From the NCBI RefSeq assembly GCF_907164915.1, contig NC_061862.1, positions 1,364,001-1,428,000 of the forward strand: a stretch of 64,000 nt of DNA. The letters are read 5' to 3'. Positions 43,711 through 56,151 of the stretch are shown one piece after another. This DNA comes from Impatiens glandulifera. Lineage: Eukaryota > Streptophyta > Magnoliopsida > Ericales > Balsaminaceae. The translations under genes and the position numbers were made by a program. The notes below the pieces were generated by a model, which was not told the origin of the DNA, searched no databases, and worked only from the letters and a program-made list of their open reading frames with translations. Position 1 is the stretch's first letter; the number at the start of each line of letters is the position of its first letter.

Positions 43711-43834
43711 CACTTTTAATGTACATGTAAGTAGTGTTTATGATTATATGACCGGTTTATGAACTATCATATAGACATTGTCATATAGACTTACTTGGAC
43801 CATTATTTAATGAAAAACATATATAATGGACGAC

Positions 43835-44285
43835 TAAGGATGACAATTTGAAACCGCCTCTCGAAAACCGAACCGAATTGGGACGATTTTTCTCCGAAAT
43901 CGAAAGGAGATGGGGCGGGGATGGTATTTGTGTCCCCCGCCCCGATTTCACCCCGAACATCATAAACATAATTAAATATATTAAATTACCAGTATATTTA
44001 TTTATTCACTATATTTTATATGAGTAATAAGGTTTTTTCTTTATAATAATATAGAATTTTAATATATTGCAATATATATTATATTAAAAAAATTTATTTA
44101 TATAATTTTATTGTATAGTTTTTATTTTTTTATTTTTTTAAATTATTAATGGTGCCCCGCGGGATTTCCCGAAACTGGAAAAAACCGAACGGGGCGGGGA
44201 TGGTATTAAAAAGATCCCCGAAATTAAAACAGGGCGGGGATGGTAAATTCATTCCCCGCCCCGAACCGCCCCATTTCTATCCCTA
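43835..44285. mobile_element. hAT-type MITE, copy 2
   Basis: Ends are TAAGGATGACAAT and (reverse) TAGGGATAGAAAT, flanked by TGGACGAC (43827-43834 and 44286-44293). It is the same family and same site as 19270-19749, with small indels between the copies (451 against 480 bp). Confidence 0.87.
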
Positions 44286-44333
44286 TGGACGACTCCCCAA
44301 GGATGTAGACATTTGTTGACCGAACATCGTTAT

Positions 44334-44609
44334 ATTTTGTGATTTTTATTATGCTTTACACTTTATTTTTATATTTTCTTTTATCGTGTATTTAGATTAG
44401 ATATTTTATCAACAAGTGATATCAGAGCATGTTTGAAGAAAATTTAACCTAATCTATTTGTGAAGTTATGACGGAAACCCTAACCACCATTGAAGAAATT
44501 GTTGTGTTTTTATTGAAGATTGTTGGCTATTTGAAAAAACAATATTGGTTGCATAATAATTAGTCGCTGTGAAGATTTGAGTCAAAATCTTCAGTTGCTA
44601 TTAAGGGAT
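44334..44609 (+). mobile_element. 5' copia-like remnant: LTR end, primer site and leader
   Basis: The sequence '...ttttatcaacaagtgatatcagagc' at about 44404-44428 looks like an LTR end followed by a tRNA-Met primer site (TGATATCAGAGC, one change from TGGTATCAGAGC). An ATG ORF start (MTETLTTIEEIVVF) follows at about 44469. It is cut by the LTR at 44610, which has the opposite orientation. Only a few hundred bases remain. Confidence 0.5.
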
Positions 44610-44913
44610 TGTTGGAAACGTTAGTGGACAATCGACGTATTCACTCACAAACTCAAGATAAGATTAAAAGAAAAAGGAAGAGATTTTATTTTAGTTCATC
44701 TTCTTTCTGCAAATGCGTCTATTATATTTATATTAGGAAAAAAAATCTTAAACTTCTAAAACTTCCATAACTCTTAAACGGTCAGAATTAATTCTAATTA
44801 AGACACCTATTAAACAAAATATAATAATGTCTAATATTAACTCTAGACATTTAAACTGTCTGGTGAATTTTTAATTTCTTAATTAAATATATTTTCAACG
44901 ATCCCCCATAAAA

Positions 44914-45492
44914 TTAATTCTTCTTGGTGATTCCAAGCATACTCCTAATTCTGTTGAAAAACACCACTTCAAGAGGCTTCGTAAAAATATCTAAAACTTG
45001 ATCAACATATTTCACATATTGAAGTCTAATATCTTTTTTCGTAATACTCTCTCGGATGAAGTGATAGCGTGTATCGATGTGTTTACTTCGATCATAAAAA
45101 ACATGATTCTTTGCTAGAGCTTGAGCAGATTTATTGTCGACAAAAATTGTGGTCACTTCATTCTCTAACAAACCTATCTCCTTCAACATTATTCTTAGCC
45201 AGATTGCGTGACAAGCGCATGTTATCATCGTGACATATTCATCTTCACAAGATGATAGCGAGACTATCGTTTGTTTCTTCGAACTCCATGAGATTATATT
45301 AGACCCCATAAAAATCACAAATCCAATTCTGCTCTTCTGATCATCTATATCTCCGGCAAAATCACTATCGAAATATCCAACAAATTGAAATTCCTTAGAC
45401 GATGAATAAAATAGTCCAAAATCAATAGTACTTTTCAAATATCTCAAAATCCTCTTGGCCGCCTTCATGTGCTCCGTCGTGGGAACCTCCAT
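44914..45492 (-). pseudogene. Copia RNase H and integrated pol C-terminus
   Basis: The frame reads MKAAKRILRYLKSTIDFGLF, YSSSKEFQFVGYFDSDFAGD, KSRIGFVIFMGSNIISWSSK and KQTIVSLSSCEDEYVTMITC. It continues with IFVDNKSAQALAKNHVFYDR and SKHIDTRYHFIRESI and ends RSMLGITKKN. These are the RNase H motifs (D in YFDSDFAGD, E in SSCEDEY, D in FVDNKSA) of a plant copia polyprotein. This part is open, but the RT ahead of it has stops. Confidence 0.93.
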
Positions 45493-46110
45493 GAATCAAC
45501 TAATAATTCACACCATAAAAAGAATATTTGGCCGAGTACATGTCAAATACCTTAGACATCCAACGAGACTTTTGAATAGTGTTGAATTCACATTTTCTCC
45601 CTTTTCGTTTTGCTCAATTTAACTCTAACCTCCATAGGGGTAGTCACCGGTTTACTATTTGACATATTGAATCTATTCAGAACTTCCTTCACATATGTTT
45701 GTTACCCAATAAAAATTACATCATTCGATTGACTCACTTTTAATCAGAGATAAAATGACATTAAACCAATATTTTTCAACTTAAATTCTCGGGCCATATC
45801 ATTTTTGAAAATTTCAAAGAGACTCCGATTATTTCCTTTGAAAATAAGATCATCCACATAGAGGCAAACGAACAAATAATCTTCATTTTTATCCATTTTC
45901 ACATAAATATAATACTCATGTGGACAACTTTCAAATTCTTTCTCACGAAAATAAGTATCAATTCGATTATATCATGCTCGAGACGCTTGTTTAGAACCGT
46001 ACAAATCCCTCTTCAACTTTAATACATTTCCTTCTTGTCCTTTCATCGCATAGCCTTCCGGTTGCTCCACCAAGATAACTCCTCAAGGAAATTGTTAAGA
46101 AATCGTTAAT
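45493..46110 (-). pseudogene. Copia reverse transcriptase fragment
   Basis: Minus-strand frames give VEQPEGYAMKGQEGNVLKLK and RDLYGSKQAS, then FVCLYVDDLIFKGNNRSLFE. The catalytic YVDD is present. KNIGLMSFYL, QTYVKEVLNRFNMSNSKPV and TTPMEVRVKLSKTKRE follow, with several stops and one shift (near 45500). This is the RT palm and connection region of Ty1-copia. Confidence 0.88.
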
Positions 46111-46130
46111 ATATATATATATATATATAT

Positions 46131-47426
46131 TGTTAGGATCTAGGTCGCCGCTGGAGGACTGGGGTTGGGCCGGTTAGCGCGTCTCACTCAAAGGGTGGTG
46201 ATTAATCCGGTTAGAGATTAACACTGGGGTTTCAATACTACACAAACTGTCACAAACCCTTGAACTAGGTTCAAGCGCGGAAGAGGTTTGTTTCAGGTTG
46301 AAGCAGCACACTTGTATGATAGGCAGAACCGGTTTCGGATGATGAAGGTTTGAAGATTGATGGGTCGGTTTTTTGTAACCTGGTGATCCGGTTTGGATAG
46401 AGTTAAGTAGGTTAGAGCGGTGTAGGTAAGTTAGTACAGGTCGGTTAGAAAATGGAACCGGCAGAGAGTAAATGACATGACAAATTTTATGGATGTTCGG
46501 AGATAAAACTCCTACGTCACCCCTTCCTCTCGAAACCGCGAGAAGGATATTCACTAAGGAATACAAGTACAATCCGATCGAGACTTATTTCATGCTCGAT
46601 AACACTCTTACAATTTACACCAAAATTGTAAAATACACTCTTCAACTTTAGAACTTAGGCTTTCTCTTAGAGATAGAATACAATCTTATCACTTGTGAAT
46701 TAAATGCTCGTTGTATCACTTATGTCTTGCTGTGTGTCCCGCATTTACTCTTCTTCAACTGCTCCTTTTATAGGTGAAATATGCCAACGGTCATATTTCA
46801 CTTCCTTGAATTTGATTGGCTGAGCAGAGGTTCAATGATTCAGACCTGGCGGTCATCTTATCAGACCTGGCGGTCAACTTCACAGACTTGGCAGTCTGTT
46901 CTTCCGGTGTGTAAGACAAACCTGCTAGGTTTGTCTTTTACTCAATGTGGTAACTGTTGGTTAGACAGTTGTCTGTACTTTGAAGATCTCCTTTCTGACT
47001 TATTCTGAAGTGGAAAGATCCTGTAGGACTGTCTTCTACAGCCTGCAGACTTTCCTTAGACTTGTATGGATATGGAAGTGTTCAGTCTGTTCCTTTGGTA
47101 TCGTCTTCAACAGATACCCGAATTGTCTTCTTATACTGGTCGATCATTTGACTTAACCGAATGGCTTCCGGTGTGATTGTTTTAACCGGACAGCTTTCGG
47201 TTATTCCTTTGCTTTGTGGCTGATCGGCTGTCTGGTGTTTCCGGTTTTTAGCTTTGGCCGATCCTTTACTTGTGCGGTCATGTTCCGAATGTCCTGGTCG
47301 GTTTAATAACTTGACTGGTTAGTCTTCTTAGCCGGTTCATTTGTTTGACCGATCCGGTTCCTTGTTCCTACATGGAAGGTTTATTTATGTTAAGTTATGC
47401 GAACCGGTCTAATTTTATCTAACAAT
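46131..47426 (-). mobile_element. Long LTR (3' LTR, minus orientation)
   Basis: The LTR runs TGTTAGGATC...ATCTAACA on the plus strand (1296 bp) with matching 5-bp ends (TGTTA/TAACA). Orientation is minus. The adjoining sequence on the plus side (atttctccctttttga) is, in reverse, a polypurine tract TCAAAAAGGGAGAAAT directly before TGTTAGATAA. The LTR contains a TATA box reading CTATAAAAGGAG on the minus strand (46766-46777). The left flank is an AT tract. ORFs within it look accidental. Confidence 0.8.
46766..46777 (-). promoter_or_regulatory. LTR TATA box
   Basis: The minus strand reads CACCTATAAAAGGAGCAG. It lies near the middle of the LTR, consistent with a transcription start near 46735 and an R region beginning there. 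Confidence 0.55.
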
Positions 47427-47660
47427 TTCTCCCTTTTTGATTATTTTATTTAAAATTATCAAAACCATGTAAGTTTGCAAACGTAGGCCGGTTCTTTATT
47501 TGACCGGATTTTTGAAACTGTCTTGGGAGAATTTTTCGAAAAATTTGAAATAATTTTGAGAAAAATTTTGGAAAATTTTTATCTTTTATCTTATCAATTT
47601 CTCCCTTTTTGATTATTTTATTTAAAATTATTAAAATAATGTAGAAATGCAAGTATAGGC
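47427..47660 (-). repeat. Duplicated polypurine-tract segment, about 165-bp period
   Basis: The stretch 'tttctccctttttgattatt' followed by 'ttatttaaaattat' and ending 'taggccggtt' occurs at 47428-47494 and again at 47592-47661. The element therefore carries two polypurine tracts in tandem before its 3' LTR. Confidence 0.8.
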
Positions 47661-47760
47661 CGGTTTCAAAAATAGCTTTATATATATATGAAGGAAAAAC
47701 CGAAAAAGGGAAAATATTATATAAACACTAAAATAAACATAGTTAAGGAAAAGGGAGCCC

Positions 47761-48371
47761 CTATTCTGAGTCGGAGAAATTGAAGCCGTCCATCATATCC
47801 TTGGTCCGTTTTCTCTTAACCGGTTGCGGTTGACTGGCCGTATCGGAGACTCTTTGTCTTGTAGAACGCCCCGCTAGATGTTCTTCATCTTCATCTTCGG
47901 TGTGAGTAGCCGGGTCCGGTTGACTTTCAGTGATCCTTTCTAGTAGCCCGGCTACTTGAGCCTTCTTTGATGTTTTCCTTTTCCGTTTCGCCGGAACCGA
48001 AGAGGAAGGGGCCGCCGTTTTCTTCTTCTTGTGAGCGGTTGCAAATTCTTCGAGCCCTTGTTTTTGTGCATTTAGCTGCTCTGCATCCTCCGCAGCTTGA
48101 GCGGCTACGGACTTTGCAAGTCCCAGATACTTAGCCAGTGTCCTTCGTCCGCGCTCGGCTATTTCTTCCTCAGATAGTCGCGGTGGCTCCTTTGCTATAC
48201 TTGATTCTTCGTCCAGCGCATCCTGGACTTCCTTAGCCGCTCGGGCATTTGCCTCCACAACCGCTATATCCGCATTCACCTTGGCCTTGATTAATTCATC
48301 TACTTGTGCGGTGAGCGCCTTGAGGTCGGCTTCGAGCTTGTCATTGCGGTCTTCAAGGCTCGCATTCTTGT
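47761..48371 (-). CDS. Coiled-coil, lysine-rich ORF next to 3' LTR (retroelement additional ORF), 5'-truncated
   Basis: The frame is open from the junction at 48371: KNASLEDRNDKLEADLKALT, AQVDELIKAKVNADIAVVEA and SEEEIAERGRRTLAKYLGL. It then runs to lysine-rich clusters (HKKKKTAAPSS, PAKRKRKTSKKAQ) and ends VKRKRTKDMMDGFNFSDSE-stop. A long coiled-coil plus nuclear-localisation-like basic clusters lie between pol and the 3' LTR. This fits the additional (env-like) ORF of SIRE/Maximus-type copia elements. A gag role is less likely because of the location. GC content is visibly higher than the neighbours. The N-terminal part was cut off by the 48372 junction. Confidence 0.6.
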
Positions 48372-49214
48372 TCCTTCATTAGTGAATGGTGCGGGATTAG
48401 CAAGATTGTGTACATCTTCAGGTGTAGACATGTAATCCTCAAACAAATCATCAACTAGAATCTGTGATGAAGAGTCACGCGTATTTTTTCTTCCTAAGGA
48501 AATTGAGTTGTAACTGCAAAATTCCTAACTGAAAGCTCTTCAGAGGTGACATTTATACCTGAAAGAAAAAACGATAACAAAAAAAATAAACATCAACATT
48601 TGAACAATAATAAAAAAAAATTAGTAATATCATATTCCAACCCGGTTTATTACCAATGTCTTTGGCATAGAATACTTGTTTGGCTCATTTTGATATTGAC
48701 ACTTTCGTTTACGATTTATGCTAACAAATCTGTATTTATCAATTTGAACTCTCGTAGTTCCGGAATGTACATCATACCAAATGCACTTAAATACCACCTT
48801 CACTTCCGCTTAAAAGCCCTTAGAAGATAAAATCATAGAGTTTATCACACCAAGTAAATTCGGGCAACTACGCTACTTCAACGACTAGCGACATTCAATA
48901 ACTCTTCCCAATCTTTGTTCATACCCGTTGACATATGCGGAAACTAGAATTAACAATTCTTTATAATGTCAAATAATCTTTACATTTATTTTCCACAAAC
49001 TGAGTGTCTTATTTTTCAAGTCCAACAATCGACTGAAACCAAAATACCGAATAGACTCAAGAAGAACTTTTATCGTCTACTTTTTCAGAATCAGATATGT
49101 ATTGAAAATTGAAGACACCCAAAACGAACTTGCATCGTCTACTTCCTCAAAATAAGTTATCGATCAAAAATGAGAAGACACAAGACGAACTTTTATCGTC
49201 TACTTCCTAACAAA
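48372..49214 (-). pseudogene. CACTA fragment, copy 3 (DUF4216 portion)
   Basis: This is near-identical to 2683-3540, but it lacks the Transposase_24 tail because the LTR element joins at 48371. In reverse, 48800-48640 carries the VVFKCIWYDVH-type DUF4216 stretch. The subterminal-type GACGA/TCGTC repeats are at 49060-49200. Confidence 0.6.
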
Positions 49215-50130
49215 AATAATAATTTATAATTCATTAATAATTTCTCATTTTCTTATCGTCTTAAAACTAGACGTCACAAATTAAAATTCAATTTATATTA
49301 AAAATATTTTACAGTGATTTTAAACATGATAAAAAAAATTGATTGATCTAAAAGTTGAAAAGAAATACAGTCCTTTTTTATATGGAAGAAATTATATGTT
49401 TTGGAGGTATGAGTTATGTACAGGTTAAAGTTGGAATTGAATTAAAAATAGAATCAAGTTTAAATAATTATAAGTTTAGGATCAAGTTTTAAATAATTAT
49501 AAGTTAAGTAAGGACTTTAATGTATTTTAATGAAATGGGACAGCATCCTAAGAGAAACCATAAACTCTAGTTCCCTACTGTCGCCTTCCACCCTATTTTC
49601 ACCAGTCTTCTGTTGTTAAAACAACCTCAGACAGAAATTTCAGACAAAAAATGTTTATGTTCGTAAAGGAAATCCAAGGAGTCCTGGGAGGAGTCAAACT
49701 CAATATAAGCATGATTGCTATCGTTGAAGTTTATGATTGTTTATATAAATTAGATAGCACAGATTATCTCCATATTTAAGAAGGTAGCTATCTAGATCTC
49801 AAATTTCTTTAGATGGATTCAGTTTAAATTCTTTTATCAACTTTGATTATTGATAAATATTTTTTTTATTTCTCAATAGGTTATGGGCAAATGAAGCAGA
49901 GTAGAGTGATACAGAGAGCTTGGGAAATGATATTTCAAATATATCGTGTCTTCAAACAATGCGATGATATCAATGGATTCAATATAAAGGCTCGAGCTAC
50001 TGAATATGTCAAAATAACTTAATAGACGGCGTTGAAATGTATTATTGATTGATTGATTTTTATTTATTTAAATGTTTCATATGTAATATTTGAATTGAAT
50101 TGAATAAATTTCAATTCATTTATAGATTTA
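49215..50130 (+). repeat. Genelet-bearing repeat unit, subfamily A copy 2
   Basis: This continues without a break from the CACTA fragment, exactly as 3540 continues from 2232-3540. It follows the 3540-4470 sequence closely and then departs at about 50130. Apart from a 25-bp loss near 49570-49610, the two are nearly identical. Confidence 0.8.
49651..49779 (+). CDS. 42-residue genelet ORF, subfamily A copy 2 (unknown function)
   Basis: The ORF starts MFMFVKEIQGVLGGVKLN and ends KLDSTDYLHI before TAA. It differs from the 3997 copy by two residues. The donor after the stop (gaag|gtagct) and the acceptor 'tttctcaatag' are kept. The TATA region is deleted relative to subfamily B, so it is probably silent. 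Confidence 0.35.
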   Translation: MFMFVKEIQGVLGGVKLNISMIAIVEVYDCLYKLDSTDYLHI

Positions 50131-52095
50131 CATTTTGTTTATGCTTACAATTCGACAAATAACACACACATTATATAATTTGATATTTTTTAAATCAAAT
50201 AATTACACGAAAAAATCTTGATTGATTTGAAAAATAATGTGGCATACGTGCAACCAATATAAATGTGTAAGTGGTTTCGGCCAAAGAAGCATTATGAAAA
50301 TTATGTGATATGGTGAATATTTATTTGATTAAATATCTTAATTTCTTTTATATAAATAATTATATGAAATAAATATTTTAATTTATTAATATTATAATTT
50401 CTTATGTAGAGATTATGTAAAAAATAATTTATATATATGAATAAACATTATAGTTTCTTGCATATAAATTATGTTTATAAATTATGTTTTGTTCAATCAA
50501 ATATTTATAATATAGTTATTTTATTCAATGTATGATGAGTATAACAAGAGAAAATTGTAAAAGAATTGTGTCACAATTTCTTGATTAGAAAATCATTAAT
50601 TTAAATCATATAAACATATGTGATTTTTTAAAAAAAAAAATACCAACATGAATGTGAGGGCAAATATTTAAGAACACAAAAATTATTGGGTATATTATAA
50701 TAAATAAAAAGACAATTTATTGTTAGACAAATATGTTCTCTAAAAATAATAAAGTTGTGCGACATAATAAGGAAAGAACAAAAAATGTATTATTTATATT
50801 TGTTGAGTTGGTACCCAAATCGATATTTTAAATTTAAGGATTTTGAAATTAAGAAACATGTCATATTTTGAAATTACTTTCATAAAAATTTGAAGAACCA
50901 ATGTCTTCAAAATGATTTTATAAAATAAATGAAAAAGAATGTTTATAAAGTCTTGATATGACTTATAACAAAAATTTTAATAATGATACGGAAATTTGAT
51001 TCAAAAGTGATTGTGACAATTTTATATATCACGAAGATAATGAAAATTATTTCATTTGTACGATATTTTTATCGTTGAAAATTACGATAAAAATATATTG
51101 ATATTATTAAATGAAAGACTTTGCGTCTAAAATTAAATATGTTTACACTTGAAGTTGTGTAATTTACGTATAAAAATATTCTAAAAAATTTCTATCTTTG
51201 TATAAACTTACATTTTAACAATGTCTAAAATATAAAATGGAGATCAAAGCCATTTATATAATAATCTAACTCCTACTTAATTAATTAAGAATAGAGATAA
51301 GTTTTATTTTAATTAAATGAAAAATAATATCTTCACATATTTCAACATTTTAAATTTAGATCATTGTTTCAGTCCAGCAGTTTTCTTTCTTCCATCTCTT
51401 CTTTAAGCAAAATAATATAATTCAATTTCATAAATAATATTTTATAATCTTTTTTAATAATAATAGTTAATTTCTTTTTTTTTAAAATTAATTAATTATA
51501 AATTTAATTAATATTATTCTAATTTTATAAAATTCAATTTATTATTTTACAATAAAAATATAAACGAAGTTTTAACCTATGAATCTCGTATTACAAAATT
51601 TAATATATTTTATTAAATAAATATATATATATATATAAATAATTAAATATATAAAATATATGATAATCAATAATCTTTTTAAAATTTTCAATCGATTCAA
51701 AAAATTTAAAATATATAAAGTCTCATTATTTTTTATTATAATTAATAAATTTAAAATAAAATTTCAATTATTTTAAAACTTAACATATTCTTTTAATATA
51801 TTTGTTTTTATAATTTAAATATTTTTTAAAATTTACATCTAGGAATATTATAATTAAAATTATAATTTTTTATAAATTATTTAAGAAATGTCAAAACAAT
51901 TTTATTTAAAAAAATATTAATATTAGTTTACTTAAATATTAATATTAATCAATTACTAATTTAAATAATTTTTTAAAACATTATAAATTAAAATAATAAA
52001 TATTAATAAATTATTTAAAAAATGTCATGATATAATTTTTATTTTTACTTGGTTTATTATTTAAATATATATTACATATTTATTATATTTTATAG

Positions 52096-52130
<35 letters not shown>

Positions 52131-52884
52131 CAAAATTTTAATTGTAAAAATAAAAATATTATTAATCTTTTACACCCGAACAAACTTATTCAATAGTTTT
52201 GGTCCAAATCTTTTACAGTTTTTAATTTTTCACCTTTATCTTCTTAATTTCTTATTATTTTATTTTATTTATATTTTGAGTTAAATAAATAATTTATTTG
52301 GGATAAAATGGATATAATATTTATCCTAGATTATTTATTTTAATATCTTTATTTTTTAAATCAATTCGATATATAATGGGTATAATATTTATCTTAAATT
52401 ATTTTATTTATTTATTTGGTCATTAGTCTTAATTAATTAGATTTAATTATCATAAAAATTAATTATTTAATTAGGTTTTGTTTTGAATTTATTATTTTAA
52501 TTTATTTATTCAAAAATAATTTAAAAAATTATTTATAAATTAGGTGAGTAGAATTTTAATGTTCCCAATATATAAACTTGAAATAAAATTATCAACTACT
52601 TAGCAATACAAGTATAAACTTTTTCTGTTTCTAAATCATCACTGTGTTACGGTTTTTTTTTTTGCTACTGATTTTGAAGACATTAATTATTTGCCTATTT
52701 ATTAAAAGAGAAAGTAAACTTTAGATGAATGGGCATGACCTCTTATCATCCTCTAATATTTATATTTAACTAAGTACTATATTATTTTTATAATATTTTG
52801 AAATTGTATCATGTCTGATCACATGATCTAATCGATTAGGTGTAATTTTATAATATTTTAAAACGGTAGAACTCATTATATTGT
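50131..52884. other. AT-rich interval, no gene seen
   Basis: Almost pure A/T sequence with short (AT)n runs (for example 52098-52128). No ORF, splice pattern or repeat boundary could be supported. It may contain unrecognised remnants. Confidence 0.6.
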
Positions 52885-53115
52885 TTCAGAAAAAAAAAAA
52901 AGATTAAATGTGATATTATTCCTTAAATTTTTTTAAAATTTTAATTTGGGTTTGTTTGTTTATATAGTTATTTAAAAAAATAGTAAACTTATATTCATTC
53001 AATCGTTTTATTCAAAAAAAAAATAAAAATCTTTGATTTTTTTAATTTTTCTCAAATTTTACCTATAAATCTCGATCCTTTCATGTTAGCGAAGATGTTA
53101 CTTTGTACTTCCTTC

Positions 53116-53117
<2 letters not shown>

Positions 53118-53169
<52 letters not shown>
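53118..53169. repeat. (AAT)n microsatellite
   Basis: About 17 'aat' units lie at the same place as shorter runs at 16613-16632 and 37858-37884 in the other block B copies. Confidence 0.95.
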
Positions 53170-53240
53170 TTTAAACAAATAAATATCCTACATCCTTGTA
53201 TATATATATATATAATATATATATAGTTGGTTTTTAAAAG

Positions 53241-53289
<49 letters not shown>

Positions 53290-55343
53290 TAAAATATTTG
53301 TTATCCTAAAAACTTGATATTAATATGATTTCAAATATATTTTTTAAAATTTGGACTCTTCAATTATCTTATTATATTTATAAAAAACAATATTAACCAA
53401 TTAAGTTAGTTTTTTTTATTAATTATAAATTAAAAATATTATATATTTTTATATTATTTTATTTATTTATTTATTTATTAATTTTAACGTTAAAATATTA
53501 TATTATTTTATAAAAAGGTTAAAATAATTAAAAATAAATAATTATATATATAGATTTTATTTGTTGGTAAAAAATATGAGTGATAATATATATAGACATT
53601 TTACTATTAATTTCTTTTTTTCAAAAGTATTTACTTTTTGAAAAAAATTAAAATAGTGTATTATATATTAGGGTATTAATTATTAATTGATTTTTTTTAT
53701 AAAAAGTTACCATTTTTGTAAAAATCTTACCTAATATTTATATTTTTATTTAAAAACCATACCACAATAAGGTCTCACTTATATATTTTTCTTATATATA
53801 TATTCACATAATCCAGCTTTTTTTTCTTCTCTTTTTACCTATTCATATAATCCCAACTTAGGTTAGGTTAATTGTTAATCTCAACTTAGATTATGCCAAT
53901 TATTAATTTCAACTTAGATTATATGACAATTGTTAATCATATATTATGTTAATTGTTAATAATGTTTAACTCTTTATTTACCAATGATAGTTACTTCTGA
54001 TTATATATATGAGTAATTTAGTGATATTCTAATTTATTTATTATAAAAAAAATATAAAAGTGTTTTTTTAGTGTAATTTTAATTTTTATAATGTAATTTT
54101 GAAAATAAATTTTAAAATAATATAAATAACATGCAACTATTTGTTTTTACATTTTATAGATTAAATTATTAGAAGTTAATAATAAAGATATAATCTGGAA
54201 ATAAATTAAAGATTAAAATAATTTTATTTATTTTAAAATAATAAATAATTTTTGTACAGAAAATTAACATAATCTTATAACCTTGATTTTTATTTTTTTA
54301 AGGCATTAAACTTAACTATTTCACAACGTATAACTTTTGGACTGTCCAAACCCAAAAACTTAGAGTTAGTATCTGAACGTTTAAATAAGTTATTCTCTTA
54401 ACTGGATTTTCAATCCTTCATATTATATAATATAGTATATTTTAAATTAAAATAGAATATAAAATTTTATATTAATTTATTGATCAGAGTTTATTCTAAT
54501 AAAACTATTTCAGTCATCTTGTTTTTTAAAAATTAATACGAATATTTATATTTTCAACTCAACATGTGCTTAAGTGATAAAAATTAGTGTTTAATAAAAT
54601 AAATATGATGAGCTCGATTTTTATTTACAACGCCGCCTCAAGTTGAAGTGATGTCACAATGGTTACTTTCTAAATTAAAAAAAAAAATTATACACTATAA
54701 TTTAATACATTATTTTAGTAGTAATCAAATTTATGATTTTTGTTTTTTAATATCATACTTTTTAGAATATATTAAAATATTATAGTTAAAGTAGACTTAA
54801 AAATAATTGTGATAAACTTAAAATAAATGAAAAAGAAAATAATATATAAATGGAGAGAATCCAATAATTTAAAAAGTAGTGTCGGAACCTATTAACAACT
54901 AATATAATTATTATTATTTTAAAAAAGTAATGTAAATCTTACTCTCTACATATTATTATTACTTTAAACTACCTATTACTTATTGTATTTGTAAGGTGAA
55001 TTGTCATTTAAACTTTATTTAATTTTTTTTGTTATTCATATATATAAATTGTTATTGTAATTAGGTTATACATATGAAATTTATGGTTTTTGAATATATT
55101 AATTTGTGTTAATAGTTTAAAGTTTATTTTTATTATATAAATGAAGATTTTGAGAGAATTAAAACAATTTTTTTTATTTTTTTATTATTATTGTTATTAT
55201 TATTTGTATGTATTTTTATGATATTTGTTTTGTATTGGTCCAAGTTTAAGAGTACTCATAAATTTTAGTTTACAAAAAAGATAAATTTAGATAATAAATT
55301 ATTTTTAGAGTTTTATTCATAATTGGTCTCTAATCAAATGAAC

Positions 55344-55857
55344 TTGGCCAATTCATAATTGGGAACATCATATATGAAATGACTTGATCCGTGAACGCGC
55401 TTACCCAATATTGGCCAGGGAACGCGCTTACCCAATATTGGCCAGGGAATGGACCAATTCCTTCATTCAATGCATATTGATTGAGAATCTGTGCAGGAGA
55501 TCGGGTCGCGAACCTTCTCTTCTCTCAGGTCCAGAGGGGAACTCTTAGTTAGGTCCCTCAGCGACTTGGATTGATGCCTATCGGTAACAGGAAGCTCGGG
55601 ATTCGCGCCATGTATGTGGCACACAACTGGTTCTATCGATGCGAATCAACAAATCACAGGAAGACTTTTTAGTCTGGACGCGAATCTAGCTCCCAACTTC
55701 GAGAGCGCTATCCTGGCTCCCGGTTCTGGAACTCTAACTGAAAAAGAAAGTTCCTTTCATGTATTTTATTCTTCAAAAAAAGGATTCACAGAGAAGATTT
55801 TTACCTATTTTTTAGTCGTATTTGTAGAATACGATCGGGAATAAAAAGTCGACCTTC
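55344..55857. other. Organelle-DNA-like insertion (NUMT/NUPT candidate)
   Basis: This patch is clearly richer in G and C than the surroundings, with sequence such as 'ccgtgaacgcgcttacccaa', 'ctcagcgacttggattgatg' and 'ggctcccggttctggaactc'. It starts after 'tctaatcaaatgaact' and stops before 'agagttttttcatttg'. In the 41325 paralogue those two flanks are joined by a few bases. A 27-bp direct duplication (gaacgcgcttacccaatattggccagg) is inside. A 76-codon ORF (55614-55844) starts MWHTTGSIDANQQITG. The composition and style suggest mitochondrial or plastid DNA, mitochondrial preferred. I could not confirm the source. Confidence 0.55.
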
Positions 55858-56151
55858 AGAGTTTTTTCATTTGTTTTTTTTTATAAAAAATCAGCACTAA
55901 TCTAACATTATTTTTGTCAATATTTTTCTAATAAACTGAGTTTATTTTAATATACTCAAACAGTATGGTCTATTTTTTTATAAAGTATTATATCATTATA
56001 TATTTCAAAATAATAATTAATAAGTTTTGAATGTACAAGTTACAGCTAATATTTAATTAAAAATATGTCATATTATAAGTTTATGATCAAGTTTAAATAA
56101 TTATAAGTTATGTAAGGGCTTAAGTGTAAAATGGGACAGAATCCTAAGAGA

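Larger units (their letters stand above)
37770..44333 (+). repeat. Block B repeat, fullest copy
   Basis: This is the longest version of the repeat found in part at 16377-19793, 52885-56898, 56899-61870 (inverted), 26830-27784 (inverted) and 32490-33990 (inverted). It begins 'tttttaattttcctcaaatt', contains a long AT-rich central part, the genelet at 41949, an (AT)n tract, a short ORF remnant at 43522 and a hAT MITE. It ends 'gaacatcgtt', the exact point where homology with 19793 stops. No transposase, LTR or terminal repeats were found, so its mode of amplification is unknown. Confidence 0.75.
44610..46110 (-). mobile_element. Ty1-copia element, 3' half with 3' LTR
   Basis: On the minus strand the RT and RNase H region is followed by a polypurine tract (ttttatgggggat) and an LTR (44900-44610, 291 bp). 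The LTR starts cgttgaaaatatat (expected TGTTG) and ends cgtttccaaca, with an AT-rich TATA-like region. The 5' part is lost at about 46110, where an AT tract and another LTR begin. Confidence 0.82.

Noticed and set aside
46174..46572. 132-codon minus-strand ORF
   Set aside because: Lies wholly within the long LTR, with no recognisable domain. It is an accidental open frame.
55614..55844. 76-codon ORF as a functional gene
   Set aside because: Part of the organelle-like insertion with no nuclear promoter or known product. Kept only as evidence of coding-like composition.
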